Assembly: GCF_007859855.1 (NCBI RefSeq)
Contig: NZ_SJPK01000004.1
Location: forward strand, 608,422 to 672,421
Length of the DNA: 64,000 nt
From: Allorhodopirellula solitaria
Lineage (GTDB): Bacteria > Planctomycetota > Planctomycetia > Pirellulales > Pirellulaceae
Reading direction: 5' to 3'
Part shown: positions 56,086 through 64,000 of the stretch, piece after piece
Layout: every line of letters begins with the position of its first letter
Numbering within the stretch: position 1 is the first letter of the stretch
Position numbers and translations under genes: made by a program
Notes under the pieces: generated by a model
The model's input: only the letters and a program-made list of their open reading frames with translations
What the model was told of the DNA's origin: nothing
The model's database searches: none

Positions 56086-57957
56086 TCACGAGAGGACTTG
56101 GGCGATATATCCGCCGACTAGCGCCAGCACGGTGGTGACTGCGTAGGAAACCGGAAAGGGGACGGCTGCGACTTGGCTTTCGGACTGGTCGAGGATCGCG
56201 TTCAGGGCGGGTGTTGAATTTCGTCCGCCTGCACATGCCCCCGCGTTGATGATTGAGTTCATCTTGAGCAGTCGGTCGCCGACAAAGTAAGCCACGACCA
56301 CAGGCAGCAAGGCGGCAGTCGTTCCGATGATGGCCAGCCAGATGACCGTATTGCCGGAGAGAGCACTGGCAATTTTGGGACCAACGTTCGCGCCCAGGGC
56401 CGCCACGAAAATATTCAGACCAATGTCTTGCAGGAAACTCCGCGCACCTTCGGAGACGGGGCCGCCCCACGAGGGATTCCGGCTGCGGAGGTAAGCAACC
56501 ACGATGCCGGCCAACAGGCAGCCCGCGGAGGTTCCCAGGGCGAACGGGATGCCTGCGACGGTGACACTGAGCGAGCCAACGATGTAACCAGCGGTCATCG
56601 CCAGGGCCAGAGAGGTGACCTCCGTCGTAGCGAGATTGCGTTCAGTGATGGCGCGGCTACCGAGGGTCTTGGCGGCGCGGTCAATGCAGGACTCTGGGCC
56701 GGTCAAGCGGATCACGTCGTGATGGCGAAGGTCGGTGTCTGGCCCCAAGGGAATCTCCTGGCCGGCGCGAAAGATCGCTGTCACTCTCAATCCATAGGCG
56801 AGTTCAGTTCCGGCGAGATCAGCAATCGTCCGGCCAGCGATATCGGTTTGCCCGACGACGATATCGGCAGCTTCAATGGGGATGTTGCGGGCGCGATCCT
56901 CGTCAACCTCCTCACCAACCTGGGCACCGTCGAGAATCAAGTCGCCAATATCAGCGCGAGCGGCGACAATGTCCCCGATCTGTAGTGTTGGGTTCTCCGC
57001 GAGATCGATGATCTCGTCGCCGCGAACCAACCGCAGGATCGGAGCCTCCGGATGCGCTCGAAACAATTCATTGACGGTCTTGCCGACCAGGTTCTCGTGT
57101 GTGACACGATAGGCGCGAATATCGACCGATGAATGGCCCAAGAGCAGCGATTGCGGCGTGCCGGGCAAGGGATGCGTCCCTGAACCCGAAAAATCTTGCT
57201 CGGCGCGTTTCGCGTCTGCGACTGGGTCATGTCCGAACATCGCCGGCAGGTAGCGCAGGAGCACGATGATTCCGACGCTCGACAAGAGATAACTGATCGC
57301 GTAGCCCGCCGCCATATTGGCACCGATCTGATCTGCCGTCATGCCGGGAGGGATCGTCGCCGTCCCGCTTTGCACCGCTGACTGAGCCACGCCCAGCACC
57401 GCGGTGATCGTGTAACTGCCCGAGATCAGCCCGGCGGCGAACCCGGAGTCTAAACCTGCCAGTTCAGCGCCGAAGAAGCAAATGCACCAGTTCAATGCCC
57501 AAATGATCAACCCGACAACGATCGCGGCCAACCCGGAGGACTTCAGCCCGGCAAAGAACTTGGGCCCCGTCCCCAGCCCCAACGCGTACATGAACAGTGT
57601 TAAGAAAATGGTCGAGACGATGCCGGGAATGGAGTAGGTCAATCCATAGGCTACCTGCGCGATCATCGACAACACGACAGCGACCAGAAGAACGCTCGCA
57701 GTTGACCCCAAAGAAATCGGGCCGAACGGGATCCGTCCGAGCGGGTAGCCGATTGCGAGAGCGACCAAGATAAACACCCATTGCTGCTCCCCGAGGAACT
57801 GAAAAACACCTTCCAAGCCGACACTGGCCAGCGGTATCAGAATGCTCGAGCAGAACAGGTCTAACGGAATTGCCTGAATCACGGTTCGTTTCCTATCTAG
57901 CTGGTTTTTCAACGATTGTAGTGGCCCAGGTCCGGTCTGTTGGGTTTGAGGGGGCAT
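56086..57957 (-). CDS. AspT/YidE-type exchanger with two RCK_C domains
   Basis: About 623 aa. Two membrane halves, each of about five helices (IPLDLFCSSILIPLASVGLE at the start, and LNIFVAALGANVGPKIASAL near the end), flank two TrkA_C/RCK_C domains (about residues 255-420; RLVRGDEIIDLAENPTLQIG and IFRAGQEIPLGPDTDLRHHD). This is the layout of the aspartate:alanine exchanger AspT and the YidE/YbjL proteins, which swap a dicarboxylate for its decarboxylation product or transport other anions. GGAGGTG precedes the ATG at 57957; a GTG before IQAIPLDLF is an alternative start. It is divergent from the RegA-type regulator, which may control it. Confidence 0.83.
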   Translation of the reverse strand: MPPQTQQTGPGPLQSLKNQLDRKRTVIQAIPLDLFCSSILIPLASVGLEGVFQFLGEQQWVFILVALAIGYPLGRIPFGPISLGSTASVLLVAVVLSMIAQVAYGLTYSIPGIVSTIFLTLFMYALGLGTGPKFFAGLKSSGLAAIVVGLIIWALNWCICFFGAELAGLDSGFAAGLISGSYTITAVLGVAQSAVQSGTATIPPGMTADQIGANMAAGYAISYLLSSVGIIVLLRYLPAMFGHDPVADAKRAEQDFSGSGTHPLPGTPQSLLLGHSSVDIRAYRVTHENLVGKTVNELFRAHPEAPILRLVRGDEIIDLAENPTLQIGDIVAARADIGDLILDGAQVGEEVDEDRARNIPIEAADIVVGQTDIAGRTIADLAGTELAYGLRVTAIFRAGQEIPLGPDTDLRHHDVIRLTGPESCIDRAAKTLGSRAITERNLATTEVTSLALAMTAGYIVGSLSVTVAGIPFALGTSAGCLLAGIVVAYLRSRNPSWGGPVSEGARSFLQDIGLNIFVAALGANVGPKIASALSGNTVIWLAIIGTTAALLPVVVAYFVGDRLLKMNSIINAGACAGGRNSTPALNAILDQSESQVAAVPFPVSYAVTTVLALVGGYIAQVLS

Positions 57958-58122
57958 TTTTTTAAACGCACCTCCAGGCTCACAGCTGCCGTGAAGAAAT
58001 GGAAGAACTTCGGCCGCCGCCGACAAGGTGAGGGAGGGGCGGACCGAGCAAAACAAGGTTCGGGAAGAGGGATGTGCCCGTTCGCGCAATTCATCGCTCT
58101 GCCCTTCTCAAGGGTGGTGGGC

Positions 58123-58878
58123 ATGTTGAAAAAAATGGCTCAGGCGACGATGCTAAACAGTGTTCCCCCCGACACATTGTTTCATTTCATTGAGGGTTTG
58201 GTCGTGACTCTGCCTCCTGAGTATTCTGATCCATCGGAAGCCTGCACCGCGGAAACCGTGGGGGCTCAATCGATACTGTTGGTTGATGACACCGAGGTGC
58301 TCCGCGAGCGTTTGGCGGTCGCGATGCGAAGCCGAGGCCTGGAGGTCCAAACGGCTGGCAATTTTGATGAAGCCGTCAGTGTTTTTTCGCGTAGGCCGAC
58401 TGATCTGGCAGTGCTGGATTTGCGCATGCCGGGTCGCAGCGGATTGGATCTTCTTCGCAAGTTGCTGCAGTTGAAGCCGGATTGCCGAATCATCATGTTG
58501 TCGGGTTTTGGCAGCATCCCTGCGTCCATCGATGCGGTGCGCGCCGGAGCGGTCAATTTCCTCAGCAAACCAGCAGACGCAGACGATATCTTGTCGGCTT
58601 TTGTTCGCGGCGATGAGCCGATCGTTCCCGAGGGTGGGTTGGCATTCCCCGCGCCTTCGTTGGCACGCAACGAATGGGAACACATTCATCGCGTCCTCGC
58701 CGACTGCAACAACAACATTTCCGAAGCGGCGCGGCGTCTGGGGATTCACCGCCGATCGCTGCAACGCAAACTCCGCAAACGGGCCCCCATCGACCCAAAG
58801 ACACCCGCCGCCGAGGACTTTTACGAAGGTGAAGAAGAGTGGGAGGGCGGCAGCGTGGGAGAGGAAAGCGACGAGTGA
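58123..58878 (+). CDS. RegA/ActR-type response regulator
   Basis: 251 aa. A receiver domain (about residues 50-165) with ILLVDDTEVLRERLAVAMR, phosphorylation site AVLDLRMPGRSGLDLL and FLSKPADADDIL is followed by a proline-rich linker and a C-terminal Fis-type helix-turn-helix, NNISEAARRLGIHRRSLQRK, the PrrA/RegA/ActR arrangement. These regulators answer to redox-sensing histidine kinases. The start is uncertain: ATGs at 58123, 58135 and 58150 are possible; AAGGGTGG before 58123 is the best ribosome binding site. The C-terminal tail is very acidic (EDFYEGEEEWEGG). No kinase gene is adjacent. It overlaps the next gene by GTGA. Confidence 0.87.
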   Translation: MLKKMAQATMLNSVPPDTLFHFIEGLVVTLPPEYSDPSEACTAETVGAQSILLVDDTEVLRERLAVAMRSRGLEVQTAGNFDEAVSVFSRRPTDLAVLDLRMPGRSGLDLLRKLLQLKPDCRIIMLSGFGSIPASIDAVRAGAVNFLSKPADADDILSAFVRGDEPIVPEGGLAFPAPSLARNEWEHIHRVLADCNNNISEAARRLGIHRRSLQRKLRKRAPIDPKTPAAEDFYEGEEEWEGGSVGEESDE

Positions 58879-60371
58879 GCGGACGAGATGAGATCGTGCC
58901 CGCTCGACGGTCACCCAGTGCTGCTGCTCGTCGAACCGGGGTTCGAGGCGTGCTCGGGTGGGCATTGATTCTGTTGACGGTGTGTTTCTGCACGGGAAGG
59001 TGGCGACCTCATCTCGTTTCGGATTCGCCAAGCTATCAACAGTATCCTTTCTCATCGCTCGCTGAGATGGCTCGTCACACACGCCTGCCCGCCTATCCCT
59101 CGCTGTTGCAGGCGGTCCAAGCGGTATCGCCGAGCGAGGCCGCCGGCTTGCAGGCCGTGGTGTTGATACAAATTTTGCTACACGCCGTCGCCGTCGCTAT
59201 GCTAATGACCGAGCTGCGGAACTGGGGCGTGCCGCGACCGACCGCCATCGCGGCCGCGGCAACCGTCGCGATTGGCTGTCCCTTTTGGGACAATGTCTCA
59301 ACGATCGCAACGGATTGCCTAGCGATGTCGGTCGGCGTGATGATCGCTGTCGCCGTGATGCGTGGTTGGCGGAAAGGGTTTTCTCGGTGGCTCAACCTCG
59401 GGATCGGAATGGCAGTGGTGCTGGCTATCGGGCTGCGGCCAGCCTCACTGTTTTTAATTCCATGGGTGATCGCGATGTTGCTGTTTCGCCCTCGTGATCG
59501 GGCGCCGGTTTCCTGGCGCGGGCGTGGTCAAGATGTCGTGGTCTTCGGATCCTTGCCGCTGATCATTCTGCTGGGGTGGTGCGCGTTTCGATACCACGTT
59601 GCTGGCGATTTCTCGTTGTTGCCATTCGGCCATCAAAACATGGCGGCGGTCACCACGCAGCTGCTCGACAACGAGGAACTTGAACGCCTGCTGGGACGCG
59701 TCGGGGAGATTGCCAGTGAGATTGGCGAGCGCCGTGTTGTGGTCTCGCAGAGCGGGGCCCGCTCATTGGCCGACGCCGGTTCACTCCCTCGGGATGGATT
59801 GGATTTGCGGGTCACGAGCGATCCATCGCTCCGTGCGGACTCCTACATGACCTTGGAGAATCGCTGGGATGCGATGACCTATCTCGTTGTGATCCCGGCG
59901 GCAGCCCAGGTGGCGGGCGATGATCCGATTGCCCAGCATCGGTTGCTATCGCGTTTGGATCATGAGATCGTTGAGGCTTATCCATTGCGGTATGCGCGTT
60001 GGTGGTTGCTAGCGGTCCGGCGCGGGATTTGGGGATCCTTTGCCAATATCCTCATGCACCCGATCTTTCTTCCAGTGATCGTTTTTGCGGCAGCCGCTGC
60101 CGTGGTGTGGAGTGTGCGTCGGCGCGCCGACTTCGCCTCTCCGGCAGAGTCACTGCCCGTTGCTGGAGCGAGGGGATTGGAACCGGCGTGCCGCGCCATG
60201 ACTCTGATCGCGATCAGCTTTGCGGGTTTCGGGATCGCGTTTATTGCACTCACGAGTCCGACGATTGGCCGGTTCACCGATCCGACGTTTGTATTCGTCC
60301 CCTGTCTCGCTGTTCTCGTGGTCGCCTCCGGACTCGACAACAGGCCCAGCATCAGCGTTCGGACACGATAA
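58875..60371 (+). CDS. Multi-pass membrane protein of unknown function
   Basis: About 498 aa if the GTG at 58875 is used; this GTG overlaps the regulator's stop codon (GTGA) and so is favoured. About nine hydrophobic segments are visible, for example VLGWALILLTVCFCTGRWRP, VLIQILLHAVAVAMLMTELR and SFAGFGIAFIALTSPTIGRF. The first loop has SDSPSYQQYPFSSLAEMA and a histidine, vaguely like the donor-binding loops of GT-C or PMT glycosyltransferases, which have acidic residues after the first helix. I cannot name a family with confidence. It is co-transcribed with the regulator. Confidence 0.6.
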   Translation: MSGRDEIVPARRSPSAAARRTGVRGVLGWALILLTVCFCTGRWRPHLVSDSPSYQQYPFSSLAEMARHTRLPAYPSLLQAVQAVSPSEAAGLQAVVLIQILLHAVAVAMLMTELRNWGVPRPTAIAAAATVAIGCPFWDNVSTIATDCLAMSVGVMIAVAVMRGWRKGFSRWLNLGIGMAVVLAIGLRPASLFLIPWVIAMLLFRPRDRAPVSWRGRGQDVVVFGSLPLIILLGWCAFRYHVAGDFSLLPFGHQNMAAVTTQLLDNEELERLLGRVGEIASEIGERRVVVSQSGARSLADAGSLPRDGLDLRVTSDPSLRADSYMTLENRWDAMTYLVVIPAAAQVAGDDPIAQHRLLSRLDHEIVEAYPLRYARWWLLAVRRGIWGSFANILMHPIFLPVIVFAAAAAVVWSVRRRADFASPAESLPVAGARGLEPACRAMTLIAISFAGFGIAFIALTSPTIGRFTDPTFVFVPCLAVLVVASGLDNRPSISVRTR

Positions 60372-60484
60372 AACGAAGCTGGCGCAGATGGCCTATATGG
60401 TAACTATGCAGCGTCGTGTCTATTGATTCGCTGGGGGCACCTTGCCTCCTCATTGATCAATCTCGACCCCCAAGGCATCACTCG

Positions 60485-62044
60485 ATGGAACCGCTCGATC
60501 TGGCCAAGTTTGAATGGAAAATCGTTGTCCGGCAATTGACCGCAGACGACTTCGAGGCGCTGTCCGCGCTCGCTCTTCGATGCTTTCCTGGCATGCCCAC
60601 GTTCGGACGGGCAGAACTCGAGAGCCAACTGGAGATCTTTCCCGAGGGTCAGATCATTGTCGAGATCGACGGTAAGATCGCTGCCTCCTCATCGAGTTTG
60701 ATCCTGGAGTACGACGACGGACTGGAATGGCACAACTGGAAAAAAATTTCTGACTCGGGATACATTCGCAATCACAAACCCAAAGGCGACACGCTGTACG
60801 GGATCGAGATCATGGTGGATCCCGAGTTTCGTGGAATGAAGTTGTCCCGGCGTCTCTACGACGCGCGGAAAGAACTCTGTCGCCGAATGAACTTGGCCCA
60901 GATCATCATTGGGGGGCGGATCCCAGGATACCACCGCCACGCTGACAAAATTTCGGCTCGAGAGTATATCGACAGTGTGCTTGAGAAGAACAATTATGAC
61001 CCCGTGTTGACGGCGCAGTTGTCCAACGGGTTCATCGTGCGTGGGTTGATACCAAATTACCTACCTTCGGACACCGAATCGGGCGGCTATGCAACGTACG
61101 CGGTGTGGACGAACCTGGAGCACATCCCAGGGGCCAAACGCCGTTTTCACCACGTGATCGAACCGATCCGCGTCTGCGTCGTGCAATACCAGTTGCGAAC
61201 GATCCAGAATTTCGATGAGTTTGCTCAGCAGTGCGAGTTCTTTCTCGATACGGCCTCGGACTACAAGTGCGACTTTGTGCTGTTCCCCGAACTGTTCACG
61301 ACGCAGTTGCTATCGTGCGTCGACGCGAGTCGGCCCGGTCAAGCCGCGAGGCAACTCGCCGCATTCACCCCGCAGTACCTCGACCTCTTTACCGAGATGG
61401 CTGTCAAGTATGACCTCAATGTGATTGGCGGGTCGCAATTCGTGATTGAGAATGACACGTTGTATAACGTTGCCTATCTATTTCGCCGTGACGGATCGAT
61501 TGGCAAGCAATACAAGCTTCACATCACACCGAGTGAACGGAAATGGTGGGGAGTGAATCCAGGCAAGTCGGTTGAGGTCTTCGACACCGACTGCGGCCGG
61601 ATCGCGATTCAGGTCTGTTACGACATTGAGTTCCCCGAGCTCACACGTATCGCGACTCAAAAGGGCGCATCGATCGTCTTCGTCCCGTTCAACACCGATA
61701 CGCAGCATGGATATCTGCGTGTGCGGTATTGTTCGCAAGCACGCTGCATCGAAAACCATCTGTATGTCGCGATCTCGGGTTGCACGGGCAATCTCCCCTT
61801 CGTCGAGAACTCGGACATTCACTATGCCCAATCGGGGATTTTCACACCGGCGGACGCGGAGTTCGCTCGCGAGGCAGTCGCGGCCGAGTGCAATCCCAAC
61901 GTCGAGACCCTGATTATTCACGACCTCGATTTCGAACAACTCCGCCGTCACCGCGAACAGGGCTCGGTTCAAAATTGGAATGATCGCAAACGGGATCTTT
62001 ACAAGATTGTCTATGAAGAGGACGGCAAGACGTTTGAGGTTTGA
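60485..62044 (+). CDS. GNAT acetyltransferase fused to a nitrilase-type amidohydrolase
   Basis: 519 aa in two parts. Residues about 1-205: a GNAT fold, with [20 protein letters not shown] as the acetyl-CoA loop. Residues about 225-510: a carbon-nitrogen hydrolase with the Glu-Lys-Cys triad, Glu in [12 protein letters not shown], Lys in [17 protein letters not shown] and Cys in [14 protein letters not shown]. Such fusions occur in several bacteria and are annotated as GNAT/carbon-nitrogen hydrolase; the physiological substrate is unknown. The ATG at 60485 ([18 protein letters not shown]) is chosen; a GTG at 60416 in the same frame adds 23 unsupported residues. It ends 11 bases from the convergent RNase III gene. 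Confidence 0.88.
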   Translation: MEPLDLAKFEWKIVVRQLTADDFEALSALALRCFPGMPTFGRAELESQLEIFPEGQIIVEIDGKIAASSSSLILEYDDGLEWHNWKKISDSGYIRNHKPKGDTLYGIEIMVDPEFRGMKLSRRLYDARKELCRRMNLAQIIIGGRIPGYHRHADKISAREYIDSVLEKNNYDPVLTAQLSNGFIVRGLIPNYLPSDTESGGYATYAVWTNLEHIPGAKRRFHHVIEPIRVCVVQYQLRTIQNFDEFAQQCEFFLDTASDYKCDFVLFPELFTTQLLSCVDASRPGQAARQLAAFTPQYLDLFTEMAVKYDLNVIGGSQFVIENDTLYNVAYLFRRDGSIGKQYKLHITPSERKWWGVNPGKSVEVFDTDCGRIAIQVCYDIEFPELTRIATQKGASIVFVPFNTDTQHGYLRVRYCSQARCIENHLYVAISGCTGNLPFVENSDIHYAQSGIFTPADAEFAREAVAAECNPNVETLIIHDLDFEQLRRHREQGSVQNWNDRKRDLYKIVYEEDGKTFEV

Positions 62045-62055
62045 AAACGCCTCAA

Positions 62056-63228
62056 TCAATCACTCGACTTTGTCGGTTCCTCGACCGAATCACAGAGATG
62101 TGGAATGGGCAGGTGATGCAGTTCAGCGAGCGCGTTGGCGGCGGCTCGCTGTTCAGCATCCTTTTTGTTGTTGCCCCATGCCGCTGGAAAGGCTTGAGGA
62201 CCGATAACCGCTCCGATCAAAAACGCCTTGCGATGGTCGGGCCCCATTTCGCGAATCAATTTGTAAACCGGCGTTGCTGAAAGCTCTCGCTGCGAATACT
62301 GCTGGAGCACCGACTTGTGGTTCCCCGATCCCTGTGTATCGACCGATAGACGGACTTCGTCGGCAAGCCATTTTCTGAGCCGGTCTCGAACCACGTCATT
62401 GCCACCATCGAGATACAGAGCCGCAATGATCGACTCGAATACATCACTGACTAAGGACCGGGGATAGCTGCGGTTCCGGGTAACGCCGCGACCGACAATC
62501 AAACATTCGTCTAAGCCGAGTTTGGTCGCGGTCCGCCCGCAGGTGCGGCGGCTGACGACGGCCGACTTGATCTTGGTGAGATCACCTTCGTTGTATTCCG
62601 GGTAGGCTTCAAACAGCCACTGGCAAACGGTCATCCCCAGCACAGCGTCGCCGAGAAACTCGAGCCGTTCGTTGCTCGAGAGTCGATTGGCGGCGCCCGA
62701 AGCGTGAGTTAAGGCTGATCTCAGCAGGGCAATGTCTTTGAATCGGTACTCGAGTATCTCTTGGCACCGCTGCAGTTTGGCATCCGAATCGGCGTAGGGT
62801 TGATCGACCGCAGCGGCGTCGACTAGATGAATCGAACCGGGATGGGCGACGCGTTGGTCGGCAATGAAGGGGCCTGGGCCAGCTCGATGCTCGTCGGAAT
62901 CTTCGTACTCGTCGGATCGACGCCCTGGGGCGGTTTGCCGCACTTTCGTAGACTGCTGGTCATCAACGGACGCCTGGCTCGCCGCAGACTCTCGACGGAC
63001 ATCGTCCGGAGAAGAGCTAGCGAGTTGTTTCGAATCGCGCAAATCGTCAGCGGATTCCGGCTCGGAAGGAGAGGCGGGCAAGGCAAAACCATTTTTTAAA
63101 AGAGATAAGTCGAAGAGAATTCTTCGTGGTTTCAGTCCCGCGCCGGCGGCCGAATGGTGATTTTCGGCCGCCGGTGAGTGACTGAGGCTTGTCGCGCCAA
63201 CATAGACAAATCCCCCCTCATTCGCCAT
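62056..63228 (-). CDS. rnc: Ribonuclease III with a long N-terminal extension
   Basis: 390 aa against a usual 220-250. The C-terminal 245 residues are a normal class I RNase III: catalytic motif NERLEFLGDAVLGMTVCQWL, second acidic cluster DVFESIIAALYLDGG and a double-stranded RNA-binding domain (HKSVLQQYSQRELSATPVYK ... AFPAAWGNNKKDAEQRAAAN). The first about 145 residues are polar, disordered-looking and rich in Ser, Asp and Arg (DDVRRESAASQASVDDQQST, EYEDSDEHRAGPGPFIADQR). Internal starts around 62,800 could yield a short form. It processes rRNA and mRNA precursors. It is divergent from the peptidase gene. Confidence 0.9.
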   Translation of the reverse strand: MANEGGFVYVGATSLSHSPAAENHHSAAGAGLKPRRILFDLSLLKNGFALPASPSEPESADDLRDSKQLASSSPDDVRRESAASQASVDDQQSTKVRQTAPGRRSDEYEDSDEHRAGPGPFIADQRVAHPGSIHLVDAAAVDQPYADSDAKLQRCQEILEYRFKDIALLRSALTHASGAANRLSSNERLEFLGDAVLGMTVCQWLFEAYPEYNEGDLTKIKSAVVSRRTCGRTATKLGLDECLIVGRGVTRNRSYPRSLVSDVFESIIAALYLDGGNDVVRDRLRKWLADEVRLSVDTQGSGNHKSVLQQYSQRELSATPVYKLIREMGPDHRKAFLIGAVIGPQAFPAAWGNNKKDAEQRAAANALAELHHLPIPHLCDSVEEPTKSSD

Positions 63229-63332
63229 AGCATCCCATCGAGTTTGAATCAGATCAGGTAAACTTCTTAGCTGTTTCCCCCGTGATTCAATTTTCGTTTA
63301 TGCAGTAGATTGAGCTATCACCTGCTGCACCC

Positions 63333-64000
63333 ATGATGCCTTCTATCTTCGCTCCAGCTCCCATTGGCTACTCGATGACTTTTTCGTTTCCCATCGCCCC
63401 CAAACTGAAATTGCTGTTGCCGATCGTGTGGATCGCCTGTGCAGCAACCCTGCAATCGTCCGCCACCGAACGCGATGAGCAACCGCTGCCGATCGATGGG
63501 ACGCCGGCGAGCGAGTTGCACGACGCCATGGTGGATGACTTGAAGTTCCTCTCCAGCGACGAGTTGCAAGGCCGCAGCAGCATTGATGCCACCATCCTCG
63601 ACGCGGCCGACTACATCGCTGCCCGCTTTCAATCCCTGGGGCTACAGACAGACTTATTCGACGGCACCGCGCTGCAGTTTCTCGATATTTCCGTCGGTCC
63701 ACAAATCGGATCGGGAGACGCGAATTTCTTCCAAACCGAATCACGTGACGCAGCGGCCGAGGCTCGGGGCAACTCCCGGGACTGGGAGTTGGCCCGTGAT
63801 TTCACGCCGCTGGCAATCGGTGCTTCTGAAGGAGAGACAAGCGGTGATCTCGTATTCGTGGGCTACGGTATTCGGGCTCCCGAACACGACTACGACGATT
63901 ACGAAGAGGTCGACCCCGAGGGCAAGATCGTGATCATGCTGCGAAAAGAACCGGGCGCCAAGGATCCCGCCAGCCCGTTTGATGGCCTCGAAAATACACG
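63333..64000 (+). CDS. M28-family-like aminopeptidase, N-terminal part
   Basis: An open frame that leaves the window, 222 codons seen. An ATG at 63333 (others at 63336 and 63375) is followed by a signal peptide (LKLLLPIVWIACAATLQSSA). The mature start ELHDAMVDDLKFLSSDELQG and the later DFTPLAIGASEGETSGDLVF then VGYGIRAPEHDYDDY are typical of exported M28 zinc aminopeptidases carrying a PA domain. The zinc ligands lie beyond the window, so the assignment rests on the N-terminal part. It is divergent from rnc. Confidence 0.75.
   Translation, partial: MMPSIFAPAPIGYSMTFSFPIAPKLKLLLPIVWIACAATLQSSATERDEQPLPIDGTPASELHDAMVDDLKFLSSDELQGRSSIDATILDAADYIAARFQSLGLQTDLFDGTALQFLDISVGPQIGSGDANFFQTESRDAAAEARGNSRDWELARDFTPLAIGASEGETSGDLVFVGYGIRAPEHDYDDYEEVDPEGKIVIMLRKEPGAKDPASPFDGLENT

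Overview
The window looks like chromosome from a planctomycete of the Pirellulaceae (Rhodopirellula-like) type. The signs are a Planctomycete-cytochrome/DUF1549/DUF1553 protein paired with a DUF1501 protein, a DUF1080 protein, a BBP7-type outer-membrane barrel, a FloA flotillin-like protein, an AceE-type pyruvate dehydrogenase, and many stand-alone genes on both strands. No rRNA, tRNA or CRISPR array was seen.

Region by region. 1-860 is insertion-sequence debris: an ISL3-type transposase tail cut by a small repeat, and a collapsed IS4-type copy. 860-11,265 is a minus-strand block resembling an arsenic/redox cassette: ArsM-like methyltransferase, SelD-N-terminus-like FAD oxidoreductase, mercuric-reductase-like flavoprotein, a secreted protein, a TVP38/TMEM64 membrane protein, an ECF sigma factor with a zinc-finger anti-sigma, a TPR protein and an iron-type superoxide dismutase. 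Two kinds of non-autonomous element have invaded it: a REP/RAYT unit (3528-4488), whose repeats supply the stop codons of two genes, and a 318-bp ISL3-type MITE (6288-6605) with a perfect 8-bp target duplication. A second MITE copy sits at 11582-11899. 11.9-14.9 kb holds a predicted ATPase, an unknown protein and a PAS-AraC regulator.

15-25 kb holds the PSD1/DUF1501 pair, NhaA, a seven-heme cytochrome c translationally coupled to a small histidine-bearing membrane protein, and a DUF1080 protein. 24.7-34.5 kb is mostly minus-strand housekeeping: two hydrolases, FloA, a DMT-like membrane protein, YchF, an esterase and the Prc protease, with one SDR on the plus strand. 34.8-45.3 kb holds a BBP7 barrel, MBL hydrolase, TlpA-like thioredoxin, ThiS plus a sugar isomerase, a fused AroD-AroE, a PQQ-type propeller and a HemN-like radical SAM enzyme. 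45.6-50 kb is the pyruvate dehydrogenase aceE-aceF pair. 50-56 kb holds a glycosyltransferase, a Tat-exported isomerase-like protein and three envelope proteins. 56-64 kb holds an AspT-type exchanger divergent from a RegA-type regulator, a membrane protein, a GNAT-nitrilase fusion, RNase III with a long N-terminal extension, and the start of an M28-type peptidase that leaves the window.

The strongest observations are the mobile-element biology around the arsenic-type cassette (a defined MITE family with an ISL3 signature; REP elements that end genes), two clean operator-like palindromes upstream of the ECF sigma and superoxide dismutase genes, and the heptaheme cytochrome/membrane-protein module. 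No single gene set was recognised as a wholly new system.
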